DNA of 64,000 nucleotides from Gonocerus acuteangulatus. Its lineage: Eukaryota; Arthropoda; Insecta; Hemiptera; Coreidae. The DNA lies in contig OX328125.1 in NCBI GenBank assembly GCA_946811695.1, positions 111,933,467 to 111,997,466 on the forward strand, in the 5' to 3' direction. Shown piece by piece: positions 36,227-45,480 of this stretch; the stretch's first letter is position 1, and each line of letters opens with the position of its first letter. Below the pieces are notes generated by a model. That model had not been told where the DNA came from and did no database searches. It worked only from the letters and a program-made list of their open reading frames with translations. A program made the translations under genes and the position numbers.

Positions 36227-39200
36227 CACGTGTCTGTCTGTTTGTCTGTATGTATGTTTTTCTGTTTGTTCCTAGTACAAATCTACACAGTTTGACAGAT
36301 TTTGACCAAACTTGGCACATAGGTAGGTCTTATTACGGGAAATCTCCTAGGCTATGTCAAAGTACTCAAATTTCAAAATTTGGTCAAAAGGTCAAAAGTT
36401 TTTTTCAAGAAAAATTGGCTACACTGAACTATTCAGATTCTGACGGCCATTTTGAATAATGTCTCAAATTTATTTGTTGATGTTCTTGATAATTAGAATA
36501 ACTCGAACTTATTGAAGACTTTACATCATTATATAATCATTTAATGCAGTTTATTTCAATTTTATATCAACGGTCACTTTACATTCATTACAGAGTTATT
36601 AATTTGTTTTTATTTCTTATATATTTTCATGAAACTATGGAGAGAGTATAAGTAGCAGCAGACCACAAGGAGTTGATAGAAAGCTTACAGAGTAACAAAG
36701 CAAATCCATATAGACTGCTTCTCCTAAATGAAGGAAAAGGAGGAAATTAAAGGGGTTTTTTTATTTTTCAAGTGCCATGAATTATATACTGCATTATATG
36801 CTGAATAATTAGAGATTGGACAAACATATTCAGAACAATTGAGTAATATTTCATCATAAAGGTCATGAAATTTTCTTTAAGTAAGTAGAACAATAATAGC
36901 AAATAAAATCACTTATGGGGTAATACTACCTTGTATTTTTTTTTTTACAATTTTCTTTTTACGGGCTTATGTGCTTCCTTAACTAATCGAAAAACACATC
37001 CAAGAGTGTTTATGTGCCAAAGCAGTTTTTAAATGTGCCAAAAATTCAATTTTTCAACTAAAGCCCACCCATGTAAATTTCATTCAAAAGTTAAAAACCA
37101 TTTTTTACTTTTATTAGAAGTAATTATGAAAAAAAATAAAAAGAAAAAAATATCTCAAAACTATGTTTTTTAAATCAGGCGACATGCTAGCTCTTTAAAT
37201 TTTCGCCCATTAAACTTCAAATTTTAACTGCAGATTCCTAAAGATATTTGCTAGTAAAGTGCAAAGAGATTTTTCCATTCATTGAATATTACGATTTCAT
37301 GACAAATTTTCGACGAATGTTTTGATAGAAAATGAAGAATTGTTCACCATTTTCAAAAAGATTAATATTTTTTAAAAATCCTATGTACTTTACTTAACCT
37401 TCGTTTTTCAAAATAATTTTAGTTTTTTGTTCTAGATTAAAAATTACCACCTGCACACTATCGCCGGTGAAAAAAGAAGGTTTTCATTTGTCATACACAG
37501 CTCTGCCATTTTGTTTTTGAAGAATTAAAACCTTTTTTTTTTTTTTTTTTTTGGTTACTTTAACATCCGATATAAATCTTATGACATAAAGAATTGAAAA
37601 ATAATGATTTATTTGTTATCCATAAATTAGAGAAAATGAGTATTACTCCTTAAAATGCTTTTGAGTTGGCTAAGAAGTTGGGTCCATTGTAATATGATAA
37701 GTTATTTCTATGATTTTTTTTTTAGAGCCCATAACTACAGATTTTCCAAGGGCCAAGTCTTTAATGGACCTCTTTAAAGGGGAAAATCAGGCAACTGACC
37801 AAACTATCTCCCTGGTGAGCAATCTGGTCAACAACTGACCAGATCTTTGCCTCTCGATTGGCATGAAGCAAGATAGATTTTGTTCTTAATACATTTATTT
37901 TTCAATCAAAACTAATTAAACATCCCTTTATGATAAACTCAAGCTTGTACAAATTGTGCAGATCTAAGGGAAAAGAGGCATGGCTTATATTCCCATGTAA
38001 ATCACAGAAACAATTCTCTTTCATTTTTATAACCTTTTTACTCGGAAGTTTTCACTCAAGGTTAAATTGTTTGCAACCTTAGCTTTGACGAAGTAATGAT
38101 CAAAATTAAACACTATCACCTTTGCCTGACCACCCAAACTGTTACGAGTGCTTATAAAAACGAACAAAGTGGAAGTATCCATATTCTGGACTGTTGATGG
38201 TAGACTTCTTAGCGAACACGGGAGTCTCCACAAAGACTGGCCTCAACTTCAAGCCCAGATCCAGGGAACAAAAATATTTTTGTAAATATGTTGAGATTTT
38301 TATTTTATTCACAGAAACAATTATATTCTGTTTATTTTCATTTGTTTTTTTGTTTTTTTATTTTGTTGGAACCTTCTGACATAAATCACCAACTTACAAA
38401 GCATACTTCCAACAACATAATCAATTTTTAGTGTTCTACGTAGTGTGGTGTTCATTCAAGAGCCCATTTGCAATTTCCCCCCCAGAAGTTTGCTCCCTAC
38501 TTAAAGCTGCTTAAAAGAAATTTTATGTACTACAAAATAATACAATTGGAATTAAATAATGTTTAATATCTCTTGACCAGTCTCTAATTATTCATAAAAA
38601 ACAAGACACTTAAACAATAAATTCCCTCCTTTTCTGTTAGGGAACCTATGTCCTATATCTATGAATGAACGAGAACTGCTATCACCACCTGCTCTTTAGT
38701 CTGCCAATCCTTATATATATGACTAAATAGTGTTTCCTAGTATTTCTACAGCTCAAATATTGAGTTGAAGCTTCAGTTGGCTTTATCAGATTTACATTAG
38801 AATGAGGTTTTCTTTAGTAATGAAGAATACGCAATTTTATAGCTTAGATTCATGGCGGACTCACTCTGAGCTCCTGAATAAGAGATTTTACTTCCTCATT
38901 TATAGTCAAAAACGCATCTTCATCGATGTCCTGGTCTTCATCAAAATCAATATAAGCTTCTATGTAAGCCAGGCACTGTTTAAAAAACAGAAAGAGATAA
39001 GCATCTTCTTACCAAAAATAAAACAAGAAAGAAACTATTAATATGAAATTCCTAACCTACTTTCAGAAGTTTTTGAGACCAATCGGAATATAAAGAAAAT
39101 AATGCTCCATCCATCTGATAAAGGGCATGTTTCCGTTGAACTTCTGTTTCAGAATCTATGAGGGCAGAAAGTCCTTCGACTGCAGTCAGATCCATTTTAC

Positions 39201-40002
39201 CAGAATAAAATGCTCTCTTTGTAAACTCGCCTAAAAAAAAGATGTACAAGGACACATTCAGAAGCTATGGTGCTTTTCTATACACCACTATTCTCCTCAA
39301 ACAAAATTAAAGAATGACATTCTTCGTTTTGGTTTTAAAATTTTCATGGCATACATTACACTAACCTGGTTCAGCCGGGCGGAAATTATCAAGTTTCCCC
39401 AAACTGTTAAGAAGGGCTGTAATTACAGCAGTGCTTCCATGGACTTGAAACTCACAACAGTCTTCACCAGTAAAGCTTTTCGGCTCTATAACATAGACCT
39501 TCCAATGTGATTCTAATGGCTATTACATCAACAATCATTAATGAAAATAAAGATAGAGAGAATATTTTTGTATAAAATTATAATTAAATTTAAATATTAA
39601 TTCTCAATTATTAGATATTGCTTCTTGAAACATACCCGGAAACCAAAACACTAGACCATGGTCAATAACTTCTTTAGTAGTGGGATCTCTTATTTTTCTC
39701 AATTCCGCTTTCCTGGGCTGAGGTAATTTATTGAATCCACCGATTTCGGCTAGAGCTGTTTTTACTCCGGATCCAGAAACTCGTATAACGGAAACTCCGC
39801 ACTTTCCAACACCTTTTCTTACAAACAAAAAACAAGTTTAAATTTTGATAAGAAAAATGTGATAACTGATTATTAGCCGAAGTGCCAATATACCAGAAGA
39901 CAATGCAAATATAGTAGAATCTGGCATCACTGAATAGAGTAATTTAGAATTTAAAAAATTAGTTTTACAAAATCTAATTTTAAAAACATTTTGAAAAATC
40001 AT
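26908..40002 (-). CDS. GTPBP3: GTPBP3 / MnmE-TrmE, mitochondrial tRNA-modification GTPase, nine exons, complete
   Basis: Exons 40002-39894, 39812-39636, 39485-39366, 39230-39061, 38975-38865, 36114-36009, 30507-30400, 29171-28739 and 27145-26908 join in phase to 523 codons plus stop. GTPBP3, with MTO1, makes the 5-taurinomethyl modification of uridine 34 in mitochondrial tRNAs. Seen: an N-terminal leader rich in Lys/Arg and without acidic residues; the TrmE N-terminal domain ([35 protein letters not shown]); the G domain with GAPNSGKSS (G1), GTTRDV (G2), DTAG (G3) and NKVD (G4); and the C-terminal FCIGK with the conserved Cys. Start: ATG at 40002 with an in-frame stop at 40029-40027. Between G3 and G4 the protein is longer than bacterial MnmE. 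Seven bp-scale to kb-scale introns carry many transposons. Confidence 0.95.
27246..28086 (+). mobile_element. Non-autonomous Helitron-like element
   Basis: Begins TCTACTATATATTTG after an A and ends CTAG before a T, with a short hairpin CCGT...ACGG about 15 nt upstream of the CTAG: the Helitron signature (5' TC, 3' hairpin + CTRR, A/T insertion, no target duplication). It includes (CTCA)n near the left end and an unrecognised 97-codon frame (27557-27850). It sits in the last GTPBP3 intron. Confidence 0.8.
28087..28738. other. GTPBP3 intron, nothing recognised
   Basis: AT-rich sequence with TTATTATTTAGTA-type simple repeats. No domain, tRNA head or TIR was seen. Confidence 0.5.
28739..29171 (-). 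CDS. GTPBP3: GTPBP3 exon 8 (post-G3 region and G4)
   Basis: Acceptor TTATTATAG, donor GTGAGT. Starts with two bases completing Gly of DTAG, continuing [17 protein letters not shown], as in MnmE after G3. Later NKVDL (G4) and the [12 protein letters not shown] segment (G5-like). About 60 residues between the two (including [14 protein letters not shown]) have no counterpart in short bacterial MnmE. Confidence 0.94.
29172..30399. other. GTPBP3 intron, internal inverted motifs, no gene
   Basis: AT-rich. The stretch about 29630-30110 shows complementary segments (TTTTAAGGTAGTGAAAGTTTG versus CAAACTTTCAATAACTTAAAA, and CTGGGCGCTGAAAGTTATAA versus a later reverse match), suggesting an old fold-back element. 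No coding sequence. Confidence 0.5.
30400..30507 (-). CDS. GTPBP3: GTPBP3 exon 7 (G2 and G3 motifs)
   Basis: Acceptor TTTTCAG, donor GTTCCT. Reads [19 protein letters not shown] and then LNIADTAG, the G2 TTRD and G3 DxxG of the MnmE G domain. Two bases at the start complete Ser; one base is left for exon 8. Confidence 0.95.
30935..31090. mobile_element. Penelope-like terminal palindrome with hammerhead-like variant
   Basis: Arms of about 60 bp (CATTCTCCAGTGGTCGTTTT and its complement) flank a short spacer. On the minus strand CTGAAGA, stem II GCAGAA...TTCTGC, GAAATAT follow in hammerhead order, but with A in place of the U of CUGAUGA. The same variant core is in the 25126 element. Confidence 0.65.
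31101..31705 (+). mobile_element. LTR retrotransposon long terminal repeat, copy 1 (3' truncated)
   Basis: Starts TGTAATGATATTTTACATTA and matches 46737-47455 over nearly its whole length, including GCATTGGATACCGGTAGGAC and GGACTCGAACCCGA. The 3' end is lost near 31705, where a SINE D fragment begins. Confidence 0.7.
31706..32705 (+). repeat. Two tandem units of about 490-500 bp (SINE D body + (TA)n + common tail)
   Basis: Units 31706-32215 and 32210-32705 each read GGTTCCTCCCTCCCC, CCCGCTTATAAGGTTGATAC, a (TA)n array, then TTTGTCTGTTCGC, a GATGAAATTTGGTACAAAAA segment, GATGGCGTTTGGGGCGAAAT and GAATACCGTTTT. The units are very alike apart from array length. TA arrays are at 31828-31905 and 32343-32402. 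Confidence 0.82.
32699..33800. repeat. Satellite-like tandem repeat, three units of about 340-420 bp
   Basis: Units start near TTTGG(T)TTGGGTACTTAGAAT or TTGATTTTGGTACTT (32699, 33034, 33381) and contain GGATTCAGTTGAAACATTTT, TTACGTTTGGAGT and AGTAATTGATTTCG. The third has a 50-bp insertion at 33567-33616. A fourth, separated unit lies at 34475-34850. Confidence 0.85.
33567..33616 (-). mobile_element. Tiny truncated retroposon tail with 12-bp target duplication
   Basis: ACTTTCCTTAAT stands at 33555-33566 and 33617-33628 around a 50-bp insert TTTATTTATTTATT... ending GGTCATTAGCAC. The other satellite units lack the insert, so the empty site is known. Confidence 0.85.
33801..34474. other. GTPBP3 intron, no feature recognised
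   Basis: Unique-looking AT-rich sequence between satellite units; nothing recognised. Confidence 0.45.
34475..34850. repeat. Fourth, detached satellite unit
   Basis: Same landmarks as 32699-33800 (GGATTCAGTTGAAACATTTT, GATTAGGCGATGTCAATCGG), starting TTTGGTTTGGGTACTTAG. Confidence 0.85.
35251..35445 (+). mobile_element. SINE family B with long poly(A)
   Basis: Plus-strand copy: TTCTAATGGCTAGCGCC (A-box region), GGTGGGTTCGATTCCAGG (B box), then about 40 A residues. Flanked by ATGAACAGGAACCG (35237-35250) and ATGAACTGTAACCG (35446-35459), a target duplication with two mismatches. Confidence 0.9.
35495..35645 (+). mobile_element. Three adjacent LTR 3'-end / primer-site-like fragments
   Basis: AATTATAACA(T/A)(A/T)TTGGC occurs three times within 150 bp, once followed by GACCCAATGTGGCG and once by ACATCAACGTGTGG. 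It resembles the junction at 47440-47475. Reads as repeated LTR-end plus primer-binding-like segments; origin unclear. Confidence 0.45.
35650..35730 (-). mobile_element. SINE family D fragment
   Basis: CTGGTCAACATAAACGGG and TTCCCTATAGAGGGAGAGAA match the SINE D body. Confidence 0.45.
36009..36114 (-). CDS. GTPBP3: GTPBP3 exon 6 (P-loop)
   Basis: Acceptor ACATTTCAG, donor GTAAGT. Encodes [20 protein letters not shown]: the last helix before the G domain and the G1 P-loop. Phase 0 start, one base left. Confidence 0.96.
36175..36222. repeat. (TA)n array
   Basis: TA array followed by AAAAATCACGTGTCTGTCTG, a composition like the TA-TGTCTGTTCGC units at 31.9 and 32.4 kb. Confidence 0.95.
36925..37650. 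repeat. Dispersed repeat E, long copy
   Basis: About 700 bp matching 62800-63485 along its length (ATACTACCTTG, ACAATTTTCTTTTT, AACTTCAAATTTTAACTGCA, GATTCCTAAGGATATTTGCT or near) and the right third matching 4430-4735. No coding capacity or TIR recognised. Confidence 0.75.
37715..37870 (+). mobile_element. SINE family C-like fragment (diverged)
   Basis: GGGGAAAATCAGGCAACTGAC and AACTATCTCCCTGG resemble the SINE C body. The duplicated CAACTGACCA(G/A)A suggests local rearrangement. Confidence 0.45.
37871..38864. other. GTPBP3 intron, possible repeat F fragment
   Basis: AT-rich. 38055-38145 (CAACCTTAGCTTTGACGAAG...ACACTATCACCTTTGCCTG) resembles repeat F (43880-44070, 61495-61745). Nothing else recognised. 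Confidence 0.4.
38865..38975 (-). CDS. GTPBP3: GTPBP3 exon 5
   Basis: Acceptor TTTAAACAG, donor GTGAGT, phase 0 at both ends. Encodes [20 protein letters not shown] and [13 protein letters not shown], which match the MnmE segment LAxxEAxIDF with its acidic stretch. Confidence 0.95.
39061..39230 (-). CDS. GTPBP3: GTPBP3 exon 4
   Basis: Acceptor TTTTTTTTAG, donor [26 protein letters not shown] is the most conserved MnmE helical segment. The exon ends in phase 0; an 85-bp intron follows. Confidence 0.96.
39366..39485 (-). CDS. GTPBP3: GTPBP3 exon 3
   Basis: Acceptor TATGTTATAG, donor GTTAGT or close. Encodes [17 protein letters not shown] and FRPAEPG, matching SYTGEDxxExxxHG and RxAxPGEF of MnmE. 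Phase 2 start, one base left. Confidence 0.95.
39636..39812 (-). CDS. GTPBP3: GTPBP3 exon 2
   Basis: The acceptor is AAGAAAAG just above 39812, giving [14 protein letters not shown] after joining exon 1. It ends at FWFP plus one base, with donor GTATGT. A different acceptor 6 bp upstream would put extra residues into SSGVG, so the chosen one fits the family better. Confidence 0.9.
39894..40002 (-). CDS. GTPBP3: GTPBP3 exon 1 (start, mitochondrial leader)
   Basis: ATG at 40002-40000 and an in-frame TAA at 40029-40027 fix the start. The first 25 residues have five Lys/Arg, no Asp/Glu and hydrophobics between, a typical mitochondrial presequence, followed by [10 protein letters not shown], the MnmE N terminus. 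Donor GTATAT below 39894 leaves one G. A downstream ATG (codon 26) could be used for a leaderless form. Confidence 0.92.
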
Positions 40003-40270
40003 TTTTCTTCCTAGAGAAGCAAATTGTTAATTCTTGAACGAAAGTTCAAAAAGTAACGCTTAGAGGATCGTAATAACTTAATTAGGTCATCACTTCAAAA
40101 TAACTACAAGAACGCTAGGTTTGTGACGCAAAACATAGTACTGGTTTCCTATGATGTACTGCGACTAATTCTATAATCTAAAACAATGAAATATGATCTT
40201 TCAAAGCAGGAGGCGATGAATATTTTTAAGCTTTGCTCTTATAATATGCGTGTAACTTAATTTGAAGAAG

Positions 40271-40445
40271 TTTTTTTTTATGGCGCTTCAACAATTCTTG
40301 GCTATTAGCGCCACCTCCCAGGGTGCAGCCAGGAATTTTCTCAGCGAGCCCTGAGATGAGAAAATTTCTGGCGCCGGTGGGGATCGAACCCACCATCTCC
40401 TGCTTATGAATCTAGCGCGCTAGCCACTAGACCACGGAAGACCCC
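40271..40445 (-). mobile_element. SINE family B with 12-bp target duplication
   Basis: AATTTGAAGAAG flanks it exactly at 40259-40270 and 40446-40457. On the minus strand the B box reads GGTGGGTTCGATCCCCACC. It is about 270 bp upstream of the GTPBP3 start codon, so it may lie in or near the promoter. Confidence 0.92.
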
Positions 40446-40575
40446 AATTTGAAGAAGTAATAATATTTCATTGAGGGGAGATCGTTGACCGTTGATGATG
40501 CAAGGTAGGGATTGTCGGGGTTCGGTCACTGCTACTTAATAAAACTACATTTTATCATAAAAATGGTTTTATTGT

Positions 40576-40614
40576 GCCGACGTTTCGGCTTGAACTTCAA
40601 GCCTTCATCAGGGC
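40576..40614 (-). ncRNA. Hammerhead ribozyme motif, left arm of Penelope-like element
   Basis: Minus strand: GCC, CTGATGA, stem II AGGCTTGA-AG-TTCAAGCC, GAAA, C-GTC cleavage triplet, GGC. Eight-bp stem II, three-bp stem I, one-pair stem III. Confidence 0.78.
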
Positions 40615-41117
40615 TGTAAAAAACAAGTAGGACGGATGTAGTACTGAAATATACACACACATATATTATATATATATACATATGCCTACAAACACAAATA
40701 CACATACATATATACATACATACATATGTGGAAAAAGACAAAATCATAAAATACTAAAACATAATATATAGAAGAACAATGTGCTCTAGAAGTGTTTGGA
40801 TTATTAGGAAAACAGATATAAGAATAACAGATTACATATTAGATTAGATATAAGAATAACAATATGGGCTTACCGATGGGAAGATAGAGAACTATTCCTC
40901 ACAAATGCGGGATCATTTCTGACAGTTAATACAGGGAAATATAGGAAGAAAGGAGTTGGTGAGGGGGAGGGGGGTTCTGGACCACCCAATGGACAGAGAA
41001 CATAGAAGATGAAAGAAAGAGCGGCAAAGTACAGTAAGGGGTCATAAAGTCATAAAATGCTGTGTTAAAGGAAAGGGAGGCAGGTATAAAGGGCTATATT
41101 GCAGGCGGTATAGGGGA

Positions 41118-42265
41118 TTAGGATGGAGTTTTTAATAAATGGAAGATGTTGGAGTAGGTAGAGGAGATGACTTCTTTGTCAATTTTGTCATTAACTGGAT
41201 TATTTTCTAGGTGGATAAAAATTGATTCGGAAAGGAGGCGTTTTTCTTCGTTGGATTCAGTGGAAAGGATGGAGTATTGGTCAAAACCAAAGTCATGTCC
41301 GTCTGTGATGGCATGTCTAGTTAAAGCTGTCTTTATGTCTTTATTCCGTACATCATTTTTGTGGTTGTTGATACGTTTTCTTACTGGGTTTTTAGTCTGT
41401 CCAATGTACGCACTATTGCAGTTGGGTGTGATGCAGGGGATTCTGTAGACTACATTGGTCCTGTCTTTTTGTGGGATAGGGTCTTTAAGAGTCGTATGTA
41501 AGTTTTTCAGTTTGTTCTGTGTCGATAGTCCTAGTTTTAGAGTGGGGAAAGTATCGCGTAGGGATTTTTGGATTTTTTCTGTGAGGTTTGGGATGTATGG
41601 GAGGCCTCTGAATTGAGGGACAATATTATCTTGGGTAGTGGGGATGGGTTTAGGGTTATTAAAAGAATTTATGAGACGGGTGATAATGTTCGTAGGAAAT
41701 CCATTGGTAGTAAGAATATCGAGGAGTCGGGATTTGTTGGCAGGGTGAAATTTGGTGTCGGATAGGGAGAGGGCTCGATTTATTAGGTTGCTGGCAGTAT
41801 TGAGGATTTGGTGTTTGGGGTGTGAGGAAAGGTAATGGAGAAGTCGTCCCGAGTAAGTGGGTTTGGTATACCAATCAGTGGATATAGAGCCGTCTGTGTT
41901 TCTAATAAGGAGTATGTCAAGGAAAGGGAGGGAGTTGTTAGTTTCGGTCTCGATGGTGAATATTAACCGGGGGTGGTAGGAGTTAAAGGCTGTTAGAATT
42001 TCTGGAATCTTATCAGGATTAATTATGAGGAAGAGGTCGTCAACATATTTTTTAAGGAAAATAATATCGTCGGGGAACATGGGGAGGATTTGGTCAAGGA
42101 GGTCATTAAGGGTAATATTGGAAAGGTCAGGAGCGAGGCAGTTACCCATGGCGAGGCCAGAGATCTGGTTGAAGAATTTATCTTGGAATAGGAGGTATCC
42201 GGATTTGCAGCAGAGGGATAGGGATTCAAGATAGGAAGATCGAGATAGCTTGGTGTGTGGTTCGA
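41118..42265 (-). CDS. Penelope-like RT (C-terminal half) plus GIY-YIG endonuclease
   Basis: Open frame with first Met at 42149, but homology runs in frame from about 42265, where the right arm begins, so the natural protein start is missing. Seen: SGLAMGNCLAPDLSN (PLE RT motif around AMGxxLAP), LKKYVDDLFLI (catalytic YVDD), SLPFLDILLIR, then the endonuclease: NVVYRIPC, a CxxC-like TPNC, NSAYIGQTKNPVRKRI (GIY-YIG core) and HAITDGHDF. About 343 codons from the Met with no internal stop, so the copy is young. Confidence 0.9.
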
Positions 42266-42569
42266 GGGTGGTCCAGAACCCCCCTCCCCCTCACCAACTC
42301 CTTTCTTCCTATATTCCCCTGTATTAACTGTCAGAAATGATCCCGCATTTGTGAGGAATAGTTCTCTATCTTCCCATCGGTAAGCCCATATTGTTATTCT
42401 TATATCTAATCTAATATGTAATCTGTTATTCTTATATCTGTTTTCCTAATAATCCAAACACTTCTAGAGCACATTGTTCTTCTATATATTATGTTTTAGT
42501 ATTTTATGTTTTTGTCTTTTTCCACATATGTATGTATGTATATATGTATGTGTATTTGTGTTTGTAGGC

Positions 42570-42647
<78 letters not shown>

Positions 42648-42685
42648 ATATTTCAGTACTACATCCGTCCTACTTGTTTTTTACA

Positions 42686-42724
42686 GCCCTGATGAAGGCT
42701 TGAAGTTCAAGCCGAAACGTCGGC
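42686..42724 (+). ncRNA. Hammerhead ribozyme motif, right arm of Penelope-like element
   Basis: Identical core to 40576-40614 on the plus strand: CTGATGA at 42689-42695, stem II, GAAA at 42714-42717 (with the preceding G), GTC at 42719-42721. So the two arms would be cleaved from opposite transcripts. Confidence 0.78.
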
Positions 42725-42811
42725 ACAATAAAACCATTTTTATGATAAAATGTAGTTTTATTAAGTAGCAGTGACCGAACCCCGACAATCCCTACCTTGT
42801 AATAATATTTC

Positions 42812-43324
42812 TTTTGCAAATCCCTCAAACTTGACAGATTACAGTTAATCCTATTCTTTAGAAAAGTTAACTTGCTTTACTGGGAATTTAACATGTATTC
42901 TAACCTGTATTTGATCCTCGGACGACTTTTCAATTGTGGTATTTGCTTTACATTTTCTTGGGAGACATCTTTGATTTTTTGCAGATTTTTTTTTTGAAAA
43001 AAAAAACAAAAAAAACGCAAGTGGTTAAAGTAAATAGCGACTCGTCGTTAAATTGATTACTGCTTTTGCCATTTTGAAGATAATCGACTCTGAGGGTGAG
43101 GGTAATGCAGCACAAAAATGGGGGAAAATATGTGAAGTTAAATAATAATAAGGTATATATATTTTTTTAAATAATGGACATGTGCAATAGTAATAATATT
43201 AATTAAATGAAAAAAAAAATCTTTACTTGCAAAATATTATAAAATAAATCTATCAGGCTTACCAACATGACAGCCTATTCAATGGCCAAAGAGGGTTACC
43301 ACCACATTCCTACATATAATTGAT
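42812..43324. other. Intergenic, nothing recognised
   Basis: AT-rich with A/T homopolymers. The GTPBP3 promoter would be expected between the start codon at 40002 and further right, but no CpG-rich stretch or TATA signal stands out. Confidence 0.4.
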
Positions 43325-43600
43325 AGTATTTCATAACCCCCCCCCCCCATATTTTTTTAGGTTATGTTCTGTGGACACTAGACAGGGTTGTATGTGTAAA
43401 CGGTCTTTTGCGCATGCGCATGTTCTTGGCACAAGTTGTGGGCTGTTTCCCACAAGTCTCGGGCACATGTTTTGTCTCGCGGTCGTCTGGCACATTTTTG
43501 TCCCAGGCACATGTGCAGCGACGTGTTGCTAATGGTTTCCATTCTGGGATTTGTGCCCGGCACATGTCGTGCGACATGACTCAGGACAGATTTGTAGTAA
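43325..43600. repeat. GC-richer segment with degenerate GGCACATG repeats
   Basis: GGCACATG or a one-base variant recurs about six times at irregular spacing between 43420 and 43570, with CpG and GCGCATGCGCATG nearby. Base composition is clearly unlike its surroundings. Minisatellite or promoter-like; not decided. Confidence 0.4.
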
Positions 43601-43879
43601 TTGAAACGGGGCTTTCAAAACAAAAAAATGTTCCTCATTTAAAATATCTTGTTTTACTGTTATTTTCGTTTCGCTCTGCTAAAAGCAACTACAAAAACAA
43701 TAAGCAGCTACAAAAACCTATGGAAAACATACCTAAACCCTTCAAAGCAAATCAACACTTTCGAAGTTTTATGCTTTTATTTCCCCGATTGAGATCGTCC
43801 AATCGAAAATTACAACAGAACCGACTTTGTAGAGAATATAGTAAGCTTTTGATTGGTTTCCTTCTTCTTACCACGATTT

Positions 43880-44070
43880 CTCATCAAGCTATAGCCTGTT
43901 CAAATAACGTTTTTAGGCTTAGCTTTGGCTAAGTATTGATAAATATTAGATGCTATTTCCTTTGTATGGCCACTCAAAGCCTTCCCTAGTCTTAAACGAG
44001 ACATAATCAGTTTTTATAATGTTTCATATAATGCGTTGTTCCTTAAAATGGGAGTTTGCAAATGGCGCAT
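43880..44070 (+). repeat. Dispersed repeat F, copy 1
   Basis: TTTTTAGGCTTAGCTTTGGC, AAGTATTGATAAATA, then TCTTAAACGAGACATAATCAG and TTGCAAATGGCG match 61495-61745. Class unknown. Confidence 0.6.
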
Positions 44071-44279
44071 GCCAAATCGAACTTTTCCGTCTATCTTTCC
44101 GTCTATCTTTCTTTTTATTATTTAGTTTTACTTTATAATCCAGTTTTAAGTAAATAGTTATAGGTTTTTATGGAACTAGAGTACAACTTAAATTGATTTC
44201 TTTGATGTGGCATATTAGTTATTTTTTATGGACAAATGGCCTAGAATACAGTGTTGTTGTTTTTTTTGTTTTTTTTCAT

Positions 44280-44530
44280 GAAAGGAATACAGTGATTCTT
44301 TTCAATAGGCCATGTGAAGACAAAAGAATACTTAATAGATTCGGACTGACGGATAACATAACATGTAACTGCGGTGACAGACCTGCGTAAAACATTGACC
44401 TTGTCTTCAACAGCCTAACATGTAGTTATGCAAGGCATTGGCTAATGATGAAAATGGCATTAAAGAAATGCAGAATGGGCAGCTTCAAAACAAGTGTTAT
44501 TTGAATATTATTCTGACCTCACTAAATACA
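44280..44530 (+). pseudogene. LINE ORF2 C-terminal fragment
   Basis: Plus-strand frame reads KRILNRFGLTDNITCNCGD and then, after a stop, IDLVFNSLTCSYAR: the CxC...H...C knuckle region of a LINE ORF2, with a premature stop. Confidence 0.6.
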
Positions 44531-45079
44531 AAATATTGACCTGTTCAAGTAAGCATCTCTTTTTTTTATTATTATTATTTTCTATGATTAATTTTCTTCG
44601 TTTTTTCTCGTAATTTTTAAACGAGGTTCCCGCCTGAGTATACTCAGGCCGGCCAAATGCCCTCCACAGGCTACACTCAAGGATTTACAGGAGTCATTAT
44701 CTGGTGTCGCAGCCTTTCATGTGGTCAGAGTATCATCTGCTCTCAATCCATGGACAGTCATATTTCTAATTTATCTTGCTCACTTCTAGATATCAAGGCA
44801 TTCTCTACTTCCATAATTCACTGGTAATAAGGCTTTTGTCTTCCACTGGGCGGAACTGTTACTTTTTATAACTGTGGCTTGAAGTCACCGGTTGCCTTTA
44901 ATTATTCAGGATATACCAAACTTTTCAGTGCTCTGTGTTTGACTTTTAGGCTAATCTAGATTTACTTTATATAATGACAGATATGAAGTGAATTTGGGAG
45001 GAAGAAGAAATTTTAAGAGAGCTTACAAGACCGCACTCTCTTCAGTCGGTGAAGATTCTACTTCATCTGAAGGATTCCA

Positions 45080-45480
45080 GTGAACCCTTTGAAAAATAAA
45101 TTTTGCAAGGAAATGTACCCTTGTAAATCTAGAGACGAAAATGGGCGTAAGAACCAAGAAGTTGCTCGCCTTAATAACGTGATCCTTCTGGGGACGAAAG
45201 GGTTGATTTGTTTAAAAACAATTTATCCCTTCAGAATGCAGCTGTTTTGGGATAAAATGTGCAGCTGCAAAATTGGATACATTTTGGGATTCATCATCTA
45301 TACAGGCAGCTGTACAGATTTCACTTGCTTCACTCACAAACAAGGAGATGGGAAAATCTGTTCATGTAGTGGTGAATTTGATCATGCCGTATTTAAAGAA
45401 AGGGCATTTGCTTTTTGTCATTAATTGGTACACCAGTCCTGCTCTTTTAACATGGTTTTATGGTTAAAACATTTTTTAAC
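45080..45480 (+). pseudogene. piggyBac transposase remnant
   Basis: One frame reads KIGYILGFIIYTGSCTDF (the Y(I/V)LDFIIYTG block), and the next frame reads VVNLIMPYLKKGHLLFVINW then YTSPALLTW, the following block where a catalytic Asp (DNWYTS) is expected. Here it is Ile. Frameshift and lost catalytic residue show it is dead. The ends were not found. Confidence 0.78.

Larger units (their letters stand above)
40458..42811 (-). mobile_element. Penelope-like element with ~500-bp inverted arms and 12-bp target duplication
   Basis: TAATAATATTTC flanks it at 40458-40469 and 42800-42811. The arms (40501-40987 and 42266-42799) are near-perfect inverted repeats differing mainly in a (TA)n at 42575-42636. 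Between them is the C-terminal part of RT and a GIY-YIG endonuclease on the minus strand. Each arm carries a hammerhead motif. The inserted end of RT shows that the copy is 5'-incomplete. The duplication starts one base after the SINE B duplication ends. Confidence 0.92.

Noticed and set aside
41167..42234. Plus-strand frames over the Penelope-like coding region
   Set aside because: Antisense shadows of the RT/endonuclease frame.
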